A DNA stretch of 60,000 nucleotides. Source: Adiantum capillus-veneris (taxonomy: Eukaryota; Streptophyta; Polypodiopsida; Polypodiales; Pteridaceae). The notes beneath the pieces were generated by a model. It ran no database searches. It was given only the letters and a program-made list of their open reading frames with translations, and was not told the DNA's origin. The position numbers were made by a program, and so were the translations under genes. The stretch covers positions 79,330,384 through 79,390,383 of the forward strand of contig CM043944.1 in the NCBI GenBank assembly GCA_014529385.2. The letters run 5' to 3'. Shown in pieces: positions 53,701 through 60,000 of the stretch (the stretch's first letter is position 1; each line of letters starts with the position of its first letter).

Positions 53701-54771
53701 AGCCACGCCATCATGCATGGACATTGAAATTATTACCTACAAATTGTTCAAAGGAGAGTCTACTTTGCACTATGTTGGTGTGCACGATAGCTCATGTTAG
53801 TAGGTATGGTATATAAGGACAACTAGTTCCTACACAATCAAAAAACTTTTAAGCTTGTGTTTAAGCCATACTTTCGACCCTAACACAAACAAAAACGAAG
53901 TGATCTCTTGTGAATTATTCTTCTAAAAGAACAAGTGCTCATGAAAATCCACATAAAAATATAAGCTATTCAGCAGTTTAGCATTTCAGCCCACATGTCA
54001 CCATTTTGACACATCATCAGCTGTGTCTAGGTCGAGAAATTGTCATCGATGTCGTCTTCCTCCGCCACCATGAAACCCCTAAAATTTAACACACATGCAA
54101 TTTAATGAGCTGTGTAATGGTATATATCTAATGTGCAATTTTGGGATGTGTTCGACAGAATGTAATCTGTTCTCTGTTCTAATATAAATCTGCTCTTGCC
54201 CTTTATGAAAAAAAAAAGTGTAGTTTTGGTAAGTTTGAGTATTAATGTATGTAATGTGTAGTTCATCGTAACCCAAAAAGAATACTTCAAAAAGCAAAAA
54301 CATCACTACAATAAGTGTTTTTTACAAAAATACTTGATTGTCCACAAAATTTTAAAAATGTTATATTTGACCAAAATGTGTGGCTTTCAAAATGCTTAAT
54401 ATCTACAAACTATCTCCTCTTTGAAAAAAAAAATAAAAAAAATAGCAAAAGTCACAAGTGTGAGTGGATTATCTTGAGCAGCCCAAAAAATTACAAGGTT
54501 TTGTCATGCTCATGTTAAGCCATGACAACTTCGAGGGATCATAATTACAGAAACTATCTCCTCTTACCCTCGAGCCAAAATCCACATAAAAATCACAAAA
54601 AATATAATCTATTCAAAGACTTGATATCACAACAAAAATAATCAATTAACTCATTGCAAATTTAAAGAGGTTAGTCATACTCGGTCCAATCTTTTTTGAC
54701 CTGCTTCATAAAAGCGAATCTGGCAAGATGCTCTTCCAACTCTAAGGAGAAAAAAAGGGGGAAAGGGCACG

Positions 54772-54774
<3 letters not shown>
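53701..54774. other. AT-rich intergenic DNA
   Basis: No gene. Phrases recur (AAAATCCACATAAAAAT at about 53944 and 54580; AACTATCTCCTCTT at about 54408 and 54552), suggesting old duplication of a ~150-600 bp segment. Confidence 0.4.

Positions 54775-54814
<40 letters not shown>
54775..54814. repeat. (GA)n microsatellite
   Basis: About 40 bp of GA. Confidence 0.97.
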
Positions 54815-54821
<7 letters not shown>

Positions 54822-55595
54822 GCATGAGGAGGATGTGGAAAAGCGAGATGGATTATTGGAATTTTGTGTTGAGCAGCATGAGACAGGCCCTAATGCTTGC
54901 AATAGCACTACACAAAGACGGGGCAGGCATTGTGCATCTCTCTTGCGTGCTCTTCTGCAAGGGGTATGCGGATGGAGGCTCTGTGTCCCTCACGGTGACC
55001 TGCAACGTGGGCCTCGCCTGTATCGGGTAGTGTGAGCGTAGATGGTAAGTGAAGCATTGCGAGATTTTCAGTGTGTGCTCTGATCAAAGGGCATGGCACA
55101 CAAATGGTGAAGGCGCAGGGAGTAGACCAGGGGGATGGAGGTTTGCGTGATGGCCACAGGAGGGAGTGTCGCACGGACTATGGTCAAGGGTAGGCAGGTG
55201 TGCAGGGCGCAGAGTGCAGAGCAGAGGGCCGTCTTGCTGGACGTTGGCGTCGTGCAGGTGATGGATGGACGAGAGAGTTGGAGACGTTCGTATTCTCTGT
55301 GTCTGAGGGTTGCACATATTTACCATGAGGGGGCATGCACAACCTCCTACGATGGTGTGTAGAGAATGGGGGGAGATCACCATGACCTCACACAGAGCCG
55401 GTGCAGAAGCAGGACGTGGGAACACGACCGAAGGCTGAAGACTTCTCTATCCTCTATTGGAAAGGGAATCTTCCAATGTAATTAATTAGTAGAATCGCAA
55501 AAAGACCCAATAATGTCACTCTACCCGAGTAAATTTGTATCCCGTTGAAGGTTGATCAATGTGCTTCCATGAGACATTTACCTTTGATTTGTGTG
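54815..55595. other. GC-richer unassigned segment
   Basis: 54830-55440 is clearly richer in G+C than its surroundings. Frames of 66-113 codons overlap on both strands with no family motif. It may be a non-coding transcript or an exon relic; nothing decides. Confidence 0.35.
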
Positions 55596-55599
<4 letters not shown>

Positions 55600-55656
<57 letters not shown>

Positions 55657-55685
55657 TGTGCGTGCACGCATGCACGCGCGCGTGC

Positions 55686-55747
<62 letters not shown>

Positions 55748-55762
55748 CCCCTCTCTCTCTTT
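55600..55762. repeat. (GA)n-(GC/GT)n-(CA)n compound microsatellite
   Basis: GA tract 55600-55654, a GCGC/GTGC purine-pyrimidine alternating stretch 55656-55700, CA tract 55700-55746, then TC. The alternating part could adopt Z-DNA. Confidence 0.95.
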
Positions 55763-55904
55763 CTCTCTCGTTGAGACTTGACCTCTATTTATTATCTTAT
55801 TATGATAGCCTAGGCTAACTAGTTTTTAGTGTGCCAAGAATTCAATACAAACACATAGCATGAGCAAGCACATCAAGCATGAGGAAGATTTTTTTATAAT
55901 TAGA

Positions 55905-55907
<3 letters not shown>

Positions 55908-55964
<57 letters not shown>

Positions 55965-56063
55965 TTTTTAGCCATTGAAGCCATTCAAAAAAGTGGAGCT
56001 TGGTAAATAATGTTATACACACACACACACACATGCGCGCGCACACACACACACACACACACA
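55908..56063. repeat. (TC)n-(TG)n and (AC)n tracts
   Basis: TC 55908-55952 followed by TG 55953-55964, then AC tracts 56017-56033 and 56041-56062 around ATGCGCGC. Confidence 0.94.
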
Positions 56064-56065
56064 GA

Positions 56066-56170
56066 CAGTCCCTTGCCCCCAACTGCACCTAGCTAGGTAT
56101 GGAACGTCTCCCCTACAAAAGCTAATGATGTTGTCATAATCTCCAAATTGGGAATTTTTCTAAAACTTCT
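56066..56170. repeat. dispersed repeat related to the 58.1-kb foldback
   Basis: TCCCTTGCCCCCAACTG, CACCTAGCTAGGTATGG, AAAAGCTAATGATG and TTTCTAAAACTTCTTGTGA follow in the same order as at 58177-58312. About 80 percent alike by eye. Confidence 0.8.
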
Positions 56171-57335
56171 TGTGAGCATTCACTTGAAGAAAACGATCGC
56201 ACCACATTCATGTAATGTTGACTTGAAAATTATGTGGCATGCCTAAACCAATACTTTAGAGCTTAACCTAAACTACATGACGACACAACAAGTTCGTACA
56301 CACTTATAGATGTTCATGTGTACTACACCTTGCCATTCTACCAACATGTGCCTAAAATGTTGCCATACATCAATATCTACATGCTTGAGCATTTATCAAA
56401 ACACCTAGAAAAGCGCGTGAAAATGCAAAAATAGGAAGCAGTACCAATTGATGGTGGCTAGCATATGCATGAGCTTGTTAGCATACATACCACATACCGG
56501 AAATGCACCTCCATGTTGATCAAAATATACAACGCAACAATAAGAAGACCAAGAACATACAGAAAAAATAATGCATAAAAGAAGAAAATTTACATCTAAA
56601 AAACATCATCATGAAATCTTGAAATGTGCGCATAAATTTGTAGAATAGACAAGATTGAATCCCTAAAGGAATCGCAATGCAAAGGAGAAACAATGTGACA
56701 ATCCGTCATTTATTCTTCCTCTTAGATAGAGGATGCCATAGCCAAGAAGAAGAAGAAGAGAGTTTTAACGTTGTAGGAAGCTATCCCAAGAGAGCTTAAA
56801 GATCTAGCCGACGACTAGTTGAACTCAAGACCTATTACTCAAGAGGGAAATGGCATAACCAATCTACCACATTTGGGTGATAAAAAGGTTATACCATTTT
56901 CTTCTTTTTATTAACGCACACACACACCCACCCACGCACTCAAGAAGAAGAGAGTTTTAACATCGTAGAAAACTATCTCAAGAGACCTTAAAGATCTAGC
57001 AATAAAATACATGATGGGATTAGAACACATTTAATCAATGTCTCATTAACATCGGAGATCAATTGCATCAAAAAAGATCTAGGTGGCTAGAAAGTGGAGA
57101 GGGTAGCACTAACAAATACACAATCAAAATCAAAGCCTCTTAAGCTAATTAAATCATGTATTGAAATTACACGAAAGAGAGAGTGTACCTAGTAGGCCCG
57201 ACCAATTTCCGAAAAGAGGCTAATTAGGTAGAATGAATGAAGATTCTGTCATGGGTTTGAGTAGGAAAAAAACGGGTGATTGCACGTGGAGCTGAGGTGA
57301 CACTGAGGGAGATGCCATTCGTCGACGGGCGCGCA

Positions 57336-57340
<5 letters not shown>
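56171..57340. other. AT-rich intergenic DNA with GAA-anchored repeats
   Basis: No gene. AAGAAGAGAGTTTTAACGT-type units occur at 56743-56809 and 56942-57000, followed in both by AGAGACCTTAAAGATCTAGC-like sequence. A third unit begins at 57428. Confidence 0.5.
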
Positions 57341-57379
<39 letters not shown>

Positions 57380-57450
57380 ACTCCTTTTGCGTGCAGGTAA
57401 AGCTATGCAGTGACGAGAGAGAGAGAGAAGAAGAAGAAGAAGAAGAAGAG
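57341..57450. repeat. (GA)n and (GAA)n tracts
   Basis: GA 57341-57375, GA then GAA 57416-57449, followed by GAGAGTTTTAACGTCG, the third copy of the unit described upstream. Confidence 0.94.
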
Positions 57451-57582
57451 AGTTTTAACGTCGCGATGGCCTCGCTGTTTGTGTGTGGAGTAGGGAAGTG
57501 ACCAAGGGGAGGGTTTCTTACCATCGATGCTAGAAGAATAGATGGGTAGCCTCAGGGTGCAGCGCACGTAGAGGATGTACAA

Positions 57583-57583
<1 letters not shown>

Positions 57584-57620
<37 letters not shown>
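57584..57620. repeat. (CT)n microsatellite
   Basis: About 37 bp. Lies in a GC-richer island (57450-57950) without a supported gene. Confidence 0.95.
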
Positions 57621-57622
<2 letters not shown>

Positions 57623-57770
57623 GTCTTCATGCGCTGCAGCGGTGGGTGCAATTGCAGGTGCACTAGCTTGGTTCTTAGAGAGAGGCAGCAATGCCGCCAT
57701 GCATCTCCTGCATTCTTGAACGGTCGCTCTCTTGCTGGCAGATCGGAGCTTAGTGGTAGTGTGTGCACAG

Positions 57771-57772
<2 letters not shown>

Positions 57773-57808
<36 letters not shown>
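57773..57808. repeat. (GA)n microsatellite
   Basis: About 36 bp, within the same island. Confidence 0.95.
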
Positions 57809-57811
<3 letters not shown>

Positions 57812-58097
57812 TCCAAGGAGGTGATGGCGCATGCAGAAGTGAGAGTTTGTTGTGTCTCAGGGCGAAGCCAGCAGTGAGAGAGAGCCTTGCGCGCAAAGAC
57901 GATCGCGAGCCAAGGGAGGACGGCAGAAGTCTCTTTTTTTTTGCTTTTGTAAAAATAAAGAATCTGTGGAGATTCTTGTTAATAAAGTGTGTATACACCC
58001 AGGTAGGATCTTCAAAGTTGAGGGGTCTCCATTGCGCGCACACAAGAAGTTTTGAACAAATTCTCACAATAATTCCCACATTGTGACTTACCTCAAC

Positions 58098-58237
58098 ATC
58101 ATGAGCTTCTATCAGGGAGGCACCGCATACCTAGCTTGGGGGCAGGGGATCGCCGGTTCGGTGGGGGGGCCGATGGTCCCCTGCCCCCAATTGTACCTAG
58201 CTAGGTATGCGGTGCCTCTCGAGCAAAAGCTCAAGAT
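58098..58237. repeat. foldback inverted repeat with G-rich loop
   Basis: Left arm 58118-58149 AGGCACCGCATACCTAGC then TTGGGGGCAGGGGA; right arm 58177-58217 is its reverse complement apart from an inserted ~9-nt stretch. Weaker pairing continues outwards (CATCATGAGCTTCTATC against GAGCAAAAGCTCAAGATG). The loop of about 27 bp has GGTGGGGGGG. The right arm is the repeat also found at 56066. Confidence 0.93.
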
Positions 58238-58625
58238 GCTATTCATTGTATGAAAAACATTGGAAAAGACTCGGTTTTCCTACATGAGAAAATTTCTAAA
58301 CCTTCTTGTGACATGGGGCAATCTTTGCTCCTCTAAGCCAAAATCGATTTGATGGGGATAATAATCAAAATCCATAGCCAAAGGGCTATGGTCATTTATA
58401 TAACCACACTAGAACGGAATGTATTCTAAGCTAGTTAGAGGGGAAAATTTAATATAACTTTTTCAAAGCTCCCATGGATAGCATAAACGAGAGGTGCACA
58501 ATCTCTCCTCTTACTAGCAGGTCCAATTACCTTGCACGCCAAAATAGGAAAAGGAGAAAGGTGGAAGTGAGTGAACACATGTATTTTTTTTTTAAATAAT
58601 TTTTTTTCAAAGCTCCAGAGGTACT

Positions 58626-58626
<1 letters not shown>
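58238..58626. other. unassigned intergenic DNA
   Basis: The first part (to about 58312) belongs to the dispersed repeat shared with 56066-56170. Nothing seen in the rest. Confidence 0.4.
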
Positions 58627-58685
<59 letters not shown>

Positions 58686-58754
58686 CAGACTAATGCATTG
58701 TATCGAGCTATTTCAATCATCGTAAAAAGAAGAAAAATAGAGAGACGTACTATA

Positions 58755-58809
<55 letters not shown>
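58627..58809. repeat. two (GA)n tracts
   Basis: 58627-58681 and 58759-58809, separated by 78 bp. Confidence 0.97.
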
Positions 58810-58810
<1 letters not shown>

Positions 58811-60000
58811 ACAACAAGACAAGGCTGAAAGAGATTATGTGATATATATATGTGTGTTTGATGTATAAATGTTGTCAACTGCATGTTTACTTGGTGAGCC
58901 AAAGGCTCTTTTTCCCCTATCTGATCGCACAAGCCACCACGTGGCAGATTCTCATTGGCAGTTTTCCACGCTAGCAAAAATCTCAAAAATCCCGCTATTG
59001 ACCGATTAAAATAAAAACGCCGCCGTGAAACGAGTACAACAGTTCACAGACAGAGCTCATAAGCACTTCGAGCACACAAGCAGTTCGCAGGTTCCCCATA
59101 AGAAACTCGCACAGGCAGTTCGCAGGTTCCCTAGAAGCAGCAAGTTTGCGAGAGATATGCAGCAGGTCTGGCCCATATGCCTAACTCTCAAGTAACACAC
59201 CAATTCTGTTTCACGCAGGTTGCCTGTGCAGTAGTAAGCCGGGCAAAACCGGAAAGGAGTACCAGAGACATTTCAAACCCTGATTATATTTCGTAGATCA
59301 TCAAGCTAGAGTGTACTTCGGTTGCTTGCCGACGTGATGAGCATTCTCAAAGATCAGATATTTTGTGGAAGTGGTCTGCTCTATTACTACTGAAACAGAA
59401 GATAATCAAATTGCAATCGATGATCGGTTGGCCTAATCTGGAGTCGAACCTCCAAAACTCATTGCCTTCGCAGGCCTATTCAACACATTTTTCTGCTGAT
59501 GCTATATATCAGGGTGTTGGCGATGCAGACGAAAGAGATAGAACAAATGGAAAGAATAAACATCGAAGTGGACATGAGAGCAAAAAATCTCTACAGGATC
59601 GATCATACCGAAGCTTATGATGGTTATCCGCAAGTAATTAAGCCAGTGGCCTCAGTGCTAGCTGCTTGCGCTTTTAGCAAAGAGTGTCGCTTTTAGCAAA
59701 GAGTGTGACGGGATTAGTGGCAGACAACTCAATGTTGAGGGAAAGGCATTGGGGAATATTGCCACTAGTGCAAGTCAGGGTCTGCTGAGCGATTGACTTC
59801 AGTCGCAATCCTCGTCCAACTCTGTTGATAGCCTATCTGAAAATTTGATGAGGCAAGCAATTCAGAACAATCTGCAAACAAACAAAACATTTCTCATGAC
59901 CAATTCAATGCAGAATATGGTGTCCGTGGGAGTTGGTTGATGTGTAGCTCCAAGGAGATGCAACAACATTGCAGCGGAAGTCAAGTAGTCAATCATGCAG
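58810..60000. other. higher-complexity edge, possible host gene start
   Basis: Beyond 59000 the base use is even and simple repeats cease. It holds GCAGTTCGCAGGTTCCC twice (59080 and 59115, period 35) and CGCTTTTAGCAAAGAGTGT twice in exact tandem (59669-59687, 59688-59706). Frames of 85 and 65 codons at 59363-59696 overlap in different registers; neither shows a known domain. A TGATGG-rich 5' exon or promoter of a gene beyond the window is possible, not shown. Confidence 0.3.

Noticed and set aside
59424-59460. tRNA-like T-arm (GGTTCGACTCC on the minus strand)
   Set aside because: No matching acceptor, D or anticodon arm can be folded at the proper distance.

Overview
The window is land-plant nuclear DNA that consists almost entirely of nested, mostly decayed LTR retrotransposons. 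Evidence for a plant is the mix of Ty1/copia and Ty3/gypsy elements with plant-type primer sites (TGGTATCAGAGC, matching the initiator-Met tRNA 3' end, and a TGGCGC...GGGGA Athila/Tat-type site), a chromodomain-carrying chromovirus, and a Ty3/gypsy element with a second, plant Tat-type RNase H. Very long GA/TC tracts, AT-rich relics and a Penelope-like reverse transcriptase suggest a large, slowly purged genome (fern- or gymnosperm-like), but the species cannot be told from this sequence. I see no convincing intact host gene.

Layout. 1-3.2 kb: a degenerate tandem array of about 286-bp units, each carrying an ATCATACGCGTATGAT-like palindrome. 3.2-10.7 kb: a scrambled block. It holds a truncated copia element (family A, + strand), an inverted piece of the same family, a decayed + strand gypsy gag-RT, and, joined head-on to it, a minus-strand gypsy element with two RNase H domains. 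10.7-15.5 kb: non-coding, ending in an Athila/Tat-like LTR with TATA box and primer site. 15.6-20.1 kb: a second family A copia copy (minus), 5' LTR present and 3' end missing. 20.3-21.0 kb: six copies of a ~127-bp repeat. 21.5-25.9 kb: decayed gypsy gag-protease fused to a copia RNase H tail. 26.3-29.3 kb: Penelope-like RT flanked by two unidentified minus-strand ORFs. 29.5-31.6 kb: a small non-autonomous element and GA-rich duplications.

32.3-53.7 kb is the clearest story. An old minus-strand copia (element C) was split by two younger insertions. A 7,505-bp minus-strand copia (element B, 42592-50096, TSD CACAT) entered near its RT start. An 8,907-bp chromovirus (32739-41645, TSD TGACC) entered between its RT and RNase H. 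Removing the insertions restores C's reading frame at both sites. The chromovirus has two 1,592-bp LTRs with only two differences seen by eye, intact gag and pol frames, and a pol frame displaced by -1 from gag, so it is the youngest and the only one that looks competent.

53.7-60 kb: AT-rich intergenic DNA with many GA/TC/CA tracts, a strong foldback at 58.1 kb related to a repeat at 56.07 kb, and an unassigned higher-complexity stretch at the end that could be the edge of a host gene. How the genes work together: each element supplies Gag for a particle, then protease, integrase, reverse transcriptase and RNase H from Pol, primed by a host tRNA. Only the chromovirus keeps the complete set in readable frames.
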